Shown here: positions 12,025 through 23,242 of the stretch, one piece after another | Layout of the letters: each line of letters begins with the position of its first letter | Numbering within the stretch: position 1 is the first letter of the stretch | Assembly (NCBI GenBank): GCA_025331435.1 | Contig: JAIWNI010000017.1 | Span: forward strand, 62,001-126,000 | Direction: 5' to 3' | Source of the DNA: Choanephora cucurbitarum | Lineage: Eukaryota; Mucoromycota; Mucoromycetes; Mucorales; Choanephoraceae | DNA length: 64,000 nucleotides | Notes under the pieces: model-generated | Seen by the model: the letters and a program-made list of their open reading frames with translations, nothing else | What the model was told of the DNA's origin: nothing | The model's database searches: none | Translations under genes and position numbers: made by a program

Positions 12025-13552
12025 CTAGATTGGATTAAAAATACGATCAATCTCTTCGAGTGTTTTTCCCTTAGTTTCTGGTAAGAAGAAACTACCGAGA
12101 AACAAGACAGTACAGCATCCACCAAAGAAATAGTAGCCACCATAAATTGTGTTGGTCATAAAGATAGGCAATACAAAAGTCATGAAAATACCAATGGCCC
12201 AATTCAATCCATAGGCAAGTGCAATAGTCTTGGCACGCATACGCATGTTAGCGATTTCGGCAGGATAGATATAGGCCACCGGGCCCCAGCTGTAAGCATA
12301 CGCAGCTTGGAAAATAAAGATAAAGGCGATTGCACCATTGCGTGCATGTTGATTAGACAGATAGACATTGCCTTCACTGTCTTCCATATTGTAGCCCTGA
12401 AAGAGACCACCTACTATGTACATAGAAGCACCCATCAAAAAAGCACCCGAAGCAAACACACCACGACGACCCAGCTTGTCAATGACCACCAAAGTCACAA
12501 TCGTGACTATCAAGACAAGTACATTGCTTGCGCCGCTGGCTACCAGGGAGACACCAATATCATTCAAACCAGCTTGTTGAAAAATCTGAGGCGCATAGTA
12601 GGTGATGGAATAAGTGCCTGTGAAAGCAGCCCCATTGCCTGTGAAGAGAGCAAACAAGGTACGCTTCAGGTTGGTGCCACGGAAGCATTCGATGAAAGTG
12701 CGATTACCATAGGCATGTTCTTGTTCAATTTCCTCACAGATACAATTGAACTCGTTGCGCACTTCAGGATCATCGACTGAAGAGCCATGCAATTGAGCCA
12801 ATACCTGGAGAGCTTCCTCCTTTCGACCCTTGTCAACCAACCATCGAGGAGAGAAGGGCAAGAAATAAGCTAACATCAAGAAGAGACAGACACCCAATTG
12901 AATAATAAAGGGGGTGCGCCATGACCAGTCTGTAGTGAGGTAAGATGTACCAAAGTTGACAAAGTAACCAACAATAGTACCAATGGAGCTCATGGCACTG
13001 AATAAAGTAATCAGTCTACCACGAATATCAGGAGGGGCAATTTCAGTATGGTAAAGAGGAATAGCATTGGTCAAGAATCCTTCACCAAAGCCTACCAAAA
13101 GACGACCAGCCAAAAGTAAGCCAAAATTATAACCTATGGTTTCAAAAAGAGCGCCAATAGCAAAAACACCTGTACCCAACAAAATGGTATTTTTTCTACC
13201 AATCCAATCTAGATAAAAAAAATAAGTCAAATAAAAAAAAAGAGGCATTCATATTGAGCTCACCACAAATGCTACCAGACCAAAGACCGCCGATAGTAGC
13301 AGTCAATAACATCATAGCAACCAAAAGAGCTGAGCGATAAGTAGCATCCACCTGCAAGAAGCGATTGACAAAGGGTTCAAGAATCATGGTGCCAGAAACA
13401 GCGCCAGTATCAAAGCCAACAACAAAACCACCTCCAGCAGCAATTATACCAGACATGTAGAGGGACCTGCGACTATTGCGATGAACTGTTCGCTTAGTAG
13501 CGATAGACTCAGCATCATAATTCGGTTCTTCTTTTATATGCTTCTGAACCAT
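12025..13552 (-). CDS. MFS sugar transporter (sugar porter family)
   Basis: Plasma-membrane sugar:proton symporter of the SP family. Exons 13264-13552 and 12025-13208 with a 55-bp intron encode 490 residues, usual for fungal hexose or oligosaccharide porters. Family signatures are present: the GRK loop after TM2 (DWIGRKN), RGR after TM4, PFSPRWL near residues 214-220 (normally PESPRWL), QQAG in TM7, DKLGRR after TM8 and PETKGKTLEEID at 473-484. About twelve hydrophobic segments are visible. Substrate cannot be read from sequence. It is the gene next to an XlnR-like regulator and, beyond that, a cytosolic alpha-galactosidase, so uptake of an intact galactoside such as melibiose or raffinose is a reasonable inference. 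Confidence 0.93.
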
Positions 13553-15217
13553 AACAAGACAGATAGAGGAAAATTGAAAAAAGAGAGAGAAAAGCAGTAA
13601 AGGGCATCCTGTTCTTTATTTTAAACCACAATGGGTTTAAAGTCAGATAGATGTAGATGATGATGATGGGTCATCATTCCCTTTTTCGTCCCTAATCAAT
13701 GTTGATCAGAATCTTCAGGAAAGCGCTTGTACTCCCAAATAATGATTGGGCTTACCATCTATTGCATGGCACGTTTATTTGTTGTACACTTTAGAGTGGC
13801 TTGTTCTGTTAAACTAGCTATTTCCTTTCACTATCCATGTACATGTATAGCTACTAATGTCTACCTCAATTGATTAGAACAACTGGCTTCCGCAAGCAAG
13901 CAATATCTTCTGTTTCAACAATTCTTTGTAAACAGACTATAAAATCACAGCGTATTGTACAAAGCAGATTCAGAAAAAGCGCATGTTATTTCCAAACATG
14001 TTGGAGTAATTTTGTCTATTGTACTCTATTGATAATGATACAGTCATCTTTAAAGTCTGCATTTTCTTAGTGCAAAAGAACTAATAAGATTCTAATACTT
14101 GATTTGTATAGCTCATTTCCTAAGTATAACACTATCCTTTTCTAACATAAAATGGTTATACAAATGCCTTTTAGGTGGTAAATGAGTTCTGAGAAAAAAA
14201 TTGTTCGGATTTGCGACACATTGTAAGTTTCTAGTCAATTAGATGGACGACCTATCGAAGTAACTTCTTTTGGCTTTTGAGAGAGCAGGAGAGACGCTTT
14301 CATAAAGCTCATAAAGGAAAAATCGCACACCAGTCGACAGTTTCCTAACAGAAGTAGTACAAGGTAAAATCATATCCTCGGTTACTGTTATGATCGCAAC
14401 TCATATTTCTATTAGTACCTCAACTTTGTGTTAAAGTCCCTTCTGCTACTAAATCTCTTATATCTTGGATTGTATTAATTATTCAAAAAGCACAGCATCA
14501 ATCGGACAGCTAATTACTGTGCCATCCAGGTACTTGGTATTAGCAATATAATTGTAGTGTATTGTAGCAATAATCAATCAAAATCTATGCATTTTGTTCG
14601 CTTGAGTATCACAATAAGACTATCATCATATACATCAGTTTCAATCATTCATAACAATGTCTGAGAGCACTGTAATGTTTTAAATAGCTTGTTGTATTTC
14701 GTTTCACAGAGAGTAATGTCATTGTAGGTATTGACTATTATCTGGAACTGACTTCTCGTACTATCTACGAGATAGAATAAAAGTTTATTATCGACATTAC
14801 TCTATGTATTCATTAGTTCTAAAGTATATTGAACACTGCAGTACCAGCTCTCCAAAACCAATCATAGATATTCAATGAGATTCGCCTGCTTAAAATTTCA
14901 TGAGCAAGGGTCATAACTCTTCAGATAAATGCTCTACATATATATCATTATTTCTGGTCATAAAACCATGTCTTCTTTAATTTGCGAACTAGAGTGTGAT
15001 GAACTCTTGAGTTTCTACAAGCATTCTTGCTGATGATTTAAACTATTGATTGAGATTGCAAACAATCTTGTGTGCAACTCCATCGCGCTTTGAAAAACGA
15101 CCTTGATTTGGTAATTGTGTCGAATTATAAAATATTTTGATAGGCATTTCAATCTGGTTTTCCTTCTATTTCTTTCCTTTTCTCTTTTTTTGTCTCCTAT
15201 CCTTTAAAACATCAATC
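13553..15217. other. Shared upstream region between transporter and regulator
   Basis: About 1.7 kb between two divergent genes, so it holds both promoters. CT-rich sequence just before 15218 looks like the regulator's leader. A 66-codon frame at 13870-14070 lacks features of a protein. Binding sites for the regulator might lie here, but I could not name one with confidence. Confidence 0.45.
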
Positions 15218-17801
15218 ATGTCTGAAGAGACCCATAAACGACAGAGAGTAAGCAAGGCATGGTAAAGTCATAGCAAATCATAAGCGTATCTGAGTCGTTT
15301 TTAATGCAATCGTTCTAATAAAGTGAGCAGTGTCGACGCAAAAAAGTGAAGTGCGATGGAGCACAAGCAGTTTGTAGTAACTGTGCTTCTGCAAATTTAC
15401 CATGTACCTACAAAGAATCAACAAAGAAGGTGAGCCAACGCGTTATCCGAGTAACAAAATCTAAACGGTAGCTCTTTTTCCCTTTCTTTAGAGAGGACCA
15501 CCGAAAGGTTACATAGAAGCTATTGAGGGAAGGTTACATCGACTGGAAGCATTACTGGGAAGCATTATTCACGAAGATGATCCGCGATCTCAAGCCATCC
15601 TTGCAGAACTAAATTCCCCATTAGAAACAGCCTATGGCGAAATAGTTCGACCCAAACCAGCCCATCCAAAAATGTTTGATAACAATACCACCAACAACGA
15701 AGGCAGCAGCATGTTGGGAATGCATAATCCTACAATAGAATTAAACCAGTCAGCCCCTCTATCCACAACCAGCGATGATGCAGATAGCGCCAACGACAAT
15801 CTAGGGAACTTGTCAATAGATGAAAGTGGTCAGCTTCGTTACTATGGAAAATCATCAGGGTTCTATATGCTTCGAAGCAGCAAAAACTTTCAAAACGGCG
15901 CCTTCCATTTAAATTCTAGAGGATATCATCGTAGAAAAAAATTGGACGGCCAAAACGTTCTGCCAAATCCATTAGCCGTCGATCCTTATGCTTTGCCGCC
16001 ATCTGATTTGTCAGAGCATCTACTTGATTTGTATTTTACTCACTTTTATCCGTTATTACCTCTCCTCCACAAAAGGTCTTTTCTGGCGTCTCTTAAATCA
16101 GACAAGCCACCACCACCCTTGCTTCTAAATGCAGTTTATGCGGTTGCCTCCCGTATTTCGCCTGATATCCGAGTCAGAACTGATCCAACATCAAAAGAAA
16201 CTGCAGGCGATATCTTTCTAGAGAGAGCCAGAATTCTCTTGGAATTTGAATGGGACGATTACCGAGTATCCACTGTTCAATCATTGTTGCTTCTTAGCAG
16301 TCATCAAAATGGTGCTTTGAAAAATATACGAGGATGGTTATACAGTGGTTTGGTAAGCCTTTTCTCTTTGTTGTTGCTGCTAACTCGAAGGGTTGAATCT
16401 TACACATCTCTTTCTTAGGCGTTTCGAATGTGTCAAAACTTGGGCTTGAATAGAAATTGCGATTCTTGGAACTTATCCGACCAAGAGAAAGAGGAAAGAA
16501 AGCGTGTGTTTTACTGTTGCTTTGTTGTAGACAGACTTACATGTGCCATGCACGGAAGAGCGCCTATGATTGATGAGCGTGATCTTGATACACCCTATCC
16601 TTCTGAAGTAGATGAGGATGATATTCACAACAATCCGACCATCATGGATAACTTCCATCAGCTAATCAAGTTGTGTGAAATTTTAGGTGATATCCTTTGT
16701 CAACTTTATATGGTCAAGGGCAGAAAGCAGTTGGCAATGATGGCATCGCCTGACGATGTAATCTCAAAACTGGATCTTGCATTAAATAGATGGATGGCTA
16801 AGCTTCCTCCACCTATTCAGTATCGTCCACCCAACACACGAATGGCAGAAAAGGCACCAGCCCCCAAACTGGAACTCTGTCAAACTCATATGCTTTTCTA
16901 TACCTCCCTAATCTTATTACACCGTCCTTTTATTCCAGGCCCCACTCAAAAAGCAACACCGTCAGTCTTCCCTTCAGCCTCTATTTGTACTTTTGCTGCA
17001 AACAAGATTCTAGATATCGTTGAATCTTTAATGGCTGACGAGCGTTTAAAAAATGTCAATAACTATGCTCTTTACTTTATGTTTACAGCTGGTATCATAT
17101 TCATAAACGATGCTTTATCATCAGATCCAATGTTTGCACTTGAAGCTAAAATCAACATCAACAAAATTATGCGCGCTATGGAGGAAGTAGAAACTACTTG
17201 GATTACTTCTGCACGTCATTGCAATATCTTGGGAGAACTTGCTGGCCTACGTGATATTAATTTGGAAAATGTAGATGAGAGCTATAGCAGGCCTCCTTCC
17301 TTAAAGCCGGCCGAGGCTCTATCTATTGCAGTCCCTAATTCTCCTACTATGGATCCAGTTGATCAACCTTCTGAATCTGTCCTGCTAAATCTCAATAGAA
17401 ACCCAATAGATGTCAAACACGGCACAGAGCAAAAATTTTTAGAATACTTGACTCAGTACGCCAATAATGTCCCCGTTGGTGTTAGTTATGAAGGTAGAAT
17501 CGATTCACCCTATGCCCAGCAATCAAAGTCTACTCCGCCTATTATAAGTCGGCAATCAAGCAACAATTACAACAGTAGGTCTCGAGAAGGATCTACGATT
17601 GAATTCAGTGGTCCTAGAAAGCGTCCCTCTTTTGATCCTATCGGTACTGCATTTTGGGGTATACCTATGTCATTTGACATCGATGAATGGAACAGTTATT
17701 TCGACAATCAAAACTTTAGATCCCAATCTGTGAGTCAGGACATTGGTAACACTCAAGATGGAACCAAATATTATGATGAAACATCCAACAACCCTATATA
17801 G
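15218..17801 (+). CDS. Zn2Cys6 transcription factor, XlnR-like architecture
   Basis: Nuclear regulator with a fungal binuclear zinc cluster. Exons 15218-15261, 15324-15429, 15492-16352 and 16419-17801 encode 797 residues. The six zinc ligands are Cys15, 18, 25, 32, 35 and 42; the first pair is only created when intron 1 is spliced. Directly after comes KKRGPPKGYIEAIEGR followed by an HRLEALLG stretch. This linker and short coiled coil are typical of XlnR/Xyr1-type regulators of plant-polysaccharide genes. The middle (about 130-480) is a fungal-specific transcription factor domain (FCCF-like YCCFVVDRL, DERDLDTPYP, LLHRPF). The C-terminus is Ser/Asn-rich and disordered. It lies between a sugar transporter and an alpha-galactosidase, which suggests control of carbohydrate genes. 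The specific regulon is inference. Confidence 0.92.
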
Positions 17802-18390
17802 ATGTATTTTAATATTATTATGTATCTTTTGTTTTAGCTTTTTCTTTGAAAACGATATTGTGCCTTAATAGAGTATAGAATTTTTTAATATTTTGTCAAA
17901 ATGCTTATAGCTTTTTGTTGGTGCAATATCCTTAATATTGATTTCGTTCCACAAAGCACCTTATATACTAAACAATATGCTAATTGTGAATCAAGTTGGA
18001 AAGAATCGGCAATGAAGGGATTGACATGTAGTAGATTTGTTACTTTTTAATACTCATATCTTGCGTTGCTTTATATATTGTTAGTATTCGGTAAAAAAGA
18101 AATGGCCTTCTCACTAACATAAAAATACTCAAAAACTCTTAGCGCTTATTAGCATACCTACTTGTGAATCGAAATGGCAAATTAGCCGTTGTGCTCTGAG
18201 AACATGTAGTATATGTTCAAATATAATTAGCCTTGAAAAAAATAAGCAAAATGAATAAATAAAAATAAAAAGAAAATACATTGAGAAGTAAGGATGTCAA
18301 GAATGTGCAAATTGTTTCTTATTGTAGTTATACATACATGCTTGCGTTGACTCAAGCATGATTAAAGTGTTACAGATGTTCCCAAAAAAT
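17802..18390. other. Intergenic between convergent genes
   Basis: About 590 AT-rich bases separate the 3' ends of the transcription factor and the alpha-galactosidase. It should contain both 3' UTRs and terminators. No open frame or repeat of note. Confidence 0.5.
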
Positions 18391-20736
18391 CTAATATTCT
18401 TCTAATACAAACACTAATACTTCGCTTTTCTCTCTTCCTTCACCAACACCGCCAACAGGGATCCATTCGTGCTGAGCAAGCTTGCCGTTTATGGTACATT
18501 TAGGAGGAGCAGCTTGACGTCCCTTATGAAGGTAAGGACCATAACCAACAAAGACCTTGTGACGGCGCTTGTTCTCCTTCTTGAAAGTAATTTTGATGTC
18601 TTGCTTATCATCCACGCTAAATTCATCGATCTCAGTACCGGGTACAATATGACTTGTTGAACCCATAAACACAAGTTTCGACTCTTCAGACGGAGGTGGA
18701 ATATGCATGAATGTCTTGGTTTCATGTACCTTGAGCTTAACAGAAGAAGATGGGTGGTAGAACAAATCCTCTGATGCATCGGGTTGACTCATGTGCATAT
18801 TGTTGTCTGTGGCAAACAACAGGTTGGTATCATCTGAAGATTGAGGAAGGTAAATTGTCTGCTCATCATCACTCAAGTTAGCAAAGGTAGTGTATCGGTG
18901 CTGCTTTCCATTCTTATCGTTGACAAAGAAGTTGATCACGAAGCAGTTGGTTCTGAACTCGATCACACTATAAGCGCGTGAAACAGCCTTGGGGAATGTA
19001 GCGGCATACAACAAATGCTCATCTTGACCATATTGTTTGACGTTGTCTGAAATAAAAACAAGTGCACCCAAGATGTTGTTTAATACACACAAGGTGTAAC
19101 GTTCGTCCTCAGTCAACTTATTCTTATGCTTGCGAAGAATCATCACATCAGGATCATTGCCAAACATGCGATCTGACATGATCCATCGAGAGAGAGTGGA
19201 GACAAGTGAATTGGCTGTTGATACTCGCTCTCGAACATGCAACAGCTTGAGCTTAGAATCTAATCAGATCAGATTAGAAAGATGAATTTTGTAATCTCTC
19301 TTATCTTGTCCTCTTACCTTCCCACCAAGGGGCAACATCTGAGCCAATACGGCAATAATCAACTTTTCTAAATGCAGAAGCCAAAGGTACGCCACAACCC
19401 AAAACAAGCTTGTTAGGCCCAACTAAGTCACGAATTAATTCCATAGCTTCCCACATGATTTCGCCGCGCGATTTGCCGTTACGAGGAATCATAGCAGCAG
19501 CAAAGCAGAAATCAAGCTTCAACATATCAAAGCCCCAAACCTGTAAGACCTCATCAAAAACTTTCTTCAAGTAGTTTCTAGCCTCGCTGTTGTAGATGTC
19601 AAGTGCATAGAATCCTCCCCAGTTAGGACCAGCTACAACTGGCTTGTTGGTCTCAGGATCGATAATCAACCAGTTGGGATGATCCTTTGCAACCTTACTG
19701 TTGAACCCAACTGCATAAGGAGCCAGCCACAGACCAGCCTTGAATCCAGCACTCTTAATCTTATCTGCTACTGCTTTCATACCGCTTGGGAACTTGTTGT
19801 TGATATCGAGCCAGTCACCAATAGCTGTCTGAAAACCATCGTCAATTTGGAATATATCAATAGAATATTGATGATTCTGCAATGCTTCCACGTTTTCGTT
19901 GATAATTGCCTCGCTCACGTCACCATAGTAATTATACCAGGATGTCCAGCCATTGACGTGACGTTTGGCAACATCGTTGTCCTTTACAGCTCTACGATCT
20001 TCATAAAATTCAGCATAGGAGTCCCAGACAGCAGCTTCAGCATTGATGCCTTGTGCCATAAATACGCGTACAAACTCAATCTCTTGGTTTTGCTTCATTG
20101 TTTTACCAACGACGTCCTTATAGATGCTAAACTTGTTGGAATTAAAATCACTTTTGAAATAAGTGTAGCCATAGTTTTCGGATATAGAGCCGAAAAAGGT
20201 AACAATGTTGATTACATCACGGAAGTGGGTATAGCTGCTTGAGTGGATCATGCCCTTTTCTCCAGAGTGCTGGAAAATATCATAATCACTATATTTCAGG
20301 AGTATTGTTATTGTTCCTGTTCAGTCCACTCTTTTCTTTTTTGTACTTACCCTTGGAGATTATATTGTGTGTATCGAGCAACACTGGAACGAATAGCAGA
20401 AATCTTGTCGTTCTTTGTAAGTTCACGCGCTTGACTCCAACTCTGGAAACCATTAGCCATCATACGTTGATCCTTCAAATTAACTGCATAAGTTGTTTCG
20501 AAGCCAACCATTTCCAGATCTTGAAGGGCCTTGATGCTAATAGAGAGGATATATCCGCCCTTACCATCAGTATGAGGTACTACTTTTGAAGTAACTTGAA
20601 CATATTCGTTTTTGTAGGGTGTAACTGTATCCAATAACTCGTTTCTGTTCTGTATGGGTTCTCTTTTGTTTGCAACCTTATAGGAAAGGCTAACCTGAGA
20701 TTTGGCAGTCTCGAAGTTCTTGATGTTAAACTCCAT
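18391..20736 (-). CDS. GH36-type alpha-galactosidase, cytosolic
   Basis: Hydrolyses terminal alpha-1,6-galactose from melibiose/raffinose-type sugars or galactolipids. Exons 20351-20736, 19318-20288 and 18391-19259 (introns 62 and 58 bp) encode 741 residues, matching clan GH-D family 36. Signatures are NGFQSWS near residue 105, NGWTSWYNYYGD at 241-252, and FQIDDGFQ at 275-282. The nucleophile is Asp388 in MLKLDF and the acid/base is Asp446 in RIGSDVAPWW. No signal peptide is visible, so the enzyme should act inside the cell; this implies that substrate is first imported. It converges with the XlnR-like regulator gene, and a sugar transporter lies beyond it. Alternative membership in a raffinose-synthase-like subgroup is less likely because both catalytic Asp motifs are complete. 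Confidence 0.93.
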
Positions 20737-21585
20737 TTCTCCTTCTTTCTTGTTGTGTGTGTTATGTGTTTTTTTATCACGAAGAGAAAAAAAGAAAGAA
20801 AAAAGATACAGTTGTCTTCAAATAATTATATTGTTATTTTAATTCCAGCTTTACATTTGTATCACCGTGCAGCGAAGGCCCTCCTCAGAAACTGCAGAAT
20901 ATCTACTGTATATCGAGATTAAGCTGACTGAACACAAATGTAATATACCATCCGACTCCGTACTACTTTCAAATGACAGTAGAGAGGTTTGCATCATTTC
21001 CTTTTTAAAAATATGAGACATACACACTTGACATTACACAAAACTCTTCAGAAATTTGTAAGATTAGGTTTGAATAATAGGCATCATAAATTCAAATATT
21101 GTAATACCGAAGGCATAAAAAGCTCTATTTTCTAGCTGACTTGCGGAAACTAATTGTAGCAAATGAAAGCCTTATGAATTTCAAAGACAGGTAAAAGATA
21201 CATACAAAAACTTTTTTCACAACCTCTCTAGTTGGCATGTTTCTTTCTTTTTTGAAAAGAAACCCCTTTTTCCCAAGAAGCCCTTTTTTCTTTTAATCGT
21301 GCTAGACTTAGATGACATAATACAGAGCAAAGTAAATGCAGTAGTCAATATTGTTCAGACGAAAGTGTCATCATAAATCGATAATAGTTTCGTGTGCTCA
21401 ACGAGTGTTAATTAGACAATAAGCTATCCATATTCGGGTGCTTTATTTCTTATTGACTTCATTTGTATCACCCTCTCTTTATTTTGTTATTTCTTACTCC
21501 CTCTAGAATAAGAAGAAGGGAATCGTATATGATGTAATTGACGTAAATGAATTTGGTATGTTTATTTTGATGCGTTGTGCATCAT
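20737..21585. other. Promoter of the alpha-galactosidase and 3' region of SURF4
   Basis: About 850 bases, AT-rich with A-tracts just upstream of the alpha-galactosidase ATG at 20736. No open frame resembling a gene, no repeat and no RNA gene recognised. Confidence 0.45.
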
Positions 21586-22562
21586 CTAGAATTCTTTCTT
21601 TCTTTCATCGTAACTAAGGCCACCAGGTCCAATAGAAACCAAGAGCAAGAGGCCACCGATAATACTCAGGCATTGAAAGAAATCGTATTTCAGGAAATCT
21701 CGCTTGTATTCTGAGTAGTTTACAGTCCACCAGTTGTTTACCAAAAGATTGACTGTGCAAAGAGTGGCAACCAAAAAGGTAGCTGACCACTTAGCCCTGA
21801 AGCCAACAACGACCATAACACATGCAGCTAAGCCAATGAGAGATACTCCCATTCTAAAGTAGTTCCATTCACCATTAAGAATGAAGCCTACAAACAAAAG
21901 AACTAAAAGACTTCGACCAGCCAATTGAAAGTATTTGTGTCGATCATTGACTGAAAGTTGAGGCAGAGATGCAAACATGTTGACTGATTTGTTGGATGAT
22001 TTCTTTCTCAAGATAGATTCTGACATACAAAGCAACAAGCCACCAGTCACTGACAAATTACGCAAAAGAAACATCTTCAAACATCTTCTATGTCAGCCCT
22101 GATCTTTTTGTTTATGCAGATCAAAAAAGAATACGCTTACCATATCAAAAAACAAACCGTAGGCAACCGCCTGATCAAAAACAACGAAACATAGTGTTGC
22201 AACAGCAACACCAACGTATCGCTTAAACAAGATACATGTCGAGCATAGAAGCATAGCCTATGTAAAAGCAAGTTCACTCAGAACAAACAGTATTGAGGCA
22301 GCATATCCAAAATGTATTTTCTTACCGATGCATTAAACGCAACAAGCGAAGTTGCTGTATACAGATGAAGCGATCTTCCTTTTTCAAGATAAAATATTTG
22401 ATCTTCCCATTGCCATAAAATACGCAAAGCATCTTCATAAAAGGTAGCTATAACCAGAAATCGTGCTATCATCGGTAGAAAGGGCTTAATGGGGGCACCG
22501 AGTGTGCCTAATAAATTTTCTGCTCTCTCGCTTGTTGATTTTAATTTTGTACTAATTTCCAT
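21586..22562 (-). CDS. ERV29: SURF4/ERV29 cargo receptor
   Basis: Polytopic membrane receptor that loads soluble secretory proteins into COPII vesicles at the ER. Exons 22326-22562, 22141-22257 and 21586-22074 encode 280 residues, typical for SURF4. The N-terminal AENLLGTLGAPIKPFLPMIAR, then FYEDALRILWQW, matches the family's FLEDGIRM.WQW region. The join YGLFFDM/MFLLRNLSVTGG aligns with the conserved WDL.FL.RNL..GGG segment and decided the acceptor at 22075 (GAAG) rather than the nearer CATAG, which breaks frame. The protein ends in KKEF, a dilysine-type COPI retrieval signal, as in animal SURF4. Several hydrophobic segments are present. The start is the ATG at 22560-22562; an upstream reading begins at a non-conserved stretch. 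Confidence 0.93.
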
Positions 22563-22784
22563 ATTATAAAGGTGAAGAAAAGCAAAAGAAAAGAACACTA
22601 TCCTGTATTCCTTTTAAATATAGAAGAATACACTTTATTTATGATTATTTCTTTATTGACCAAGTTTAAACATAAGGTCTAGAAAAAAGAGAGAGAGAGA
22701 GATACTAAGCGACATAAAGTGTTGTATAGTCAGTTCCTGAAGAAGAAAAAAAAAAGTTGCATTCCTTGGGAGTTTACTTCAAAA

Positions 22785-23001
22785 ATGCAATTTTTTGGAT
22801 GGATTATTGATATTGATATGAAAACATTTCTCGACCGGGTAGACCGACACTATTTCCTTTGATTGAAACAGAAGCATATTCAGAAGGTCTCTTTAGTAGA
22901 AAAGATGTAAAGGCTCTAGAGGGATTTTCTGTATAAACCATAATTGAGATTGATCTGATCGTCACTTTATTAAATTTACCGGCTTCGAATCCGATGTTGC
23001 C
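22785..23001 (-). other. Possible last exon of an unidentified small gene
   Basis: On the minus strand a CAG acceptor (TTTATTTCAG) is followed by about 68 open codons (starting GNIGFEAGKF, ending GREMFSYQYQ) and a stop near 22788. Codon usage and composition look coding. Further upstream, ATG at 23205 gives MYRDKL, and an exon-like piece at about 23060-23125 reads FREMLYAYPKENHRLLFE, but the pieces do not join in frame with ordinary GT..AG introns. It may be a small gene using an unusual splice, a pseudogene, or the long 3' UTR of the WD40 gene that ends at 23243. No family recognised. Confidence 0.3.
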
Positions 23002-23242
23002 CTGAAATAAAGAAAAAAAGAATCATGAACCTGTCTATCTATTTAGACCATTTGCTATTCGAATAGTAGCCTATGATTTTCTTTCGGATATGCATACAAC
23101 ATTTCTCGAAATCTGACATACACGCAAGCTCAATCAAGGTAAGTATATAGAGATAAAAAGAAACTAATTCTTAAACATTTTACTCACTTAAGTTTGTCTC
23201 TATACATTGTTTATTTTCTAAAAAAAAACACAACAGCCAAAA

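Noticed and set aside
12307..12780. 157-codon frame opposite the sugar transporter
   Set aside because: Antisense shadow with no domain; the transporter frame is conserved throughout.
22975..22998. tRNA B-box-like string (GGCTTCGAATCC)
   Set aside because: No A box or acceptor stem pairing at the right distance, and the sequence lies in a coding-like segment on the other strand.
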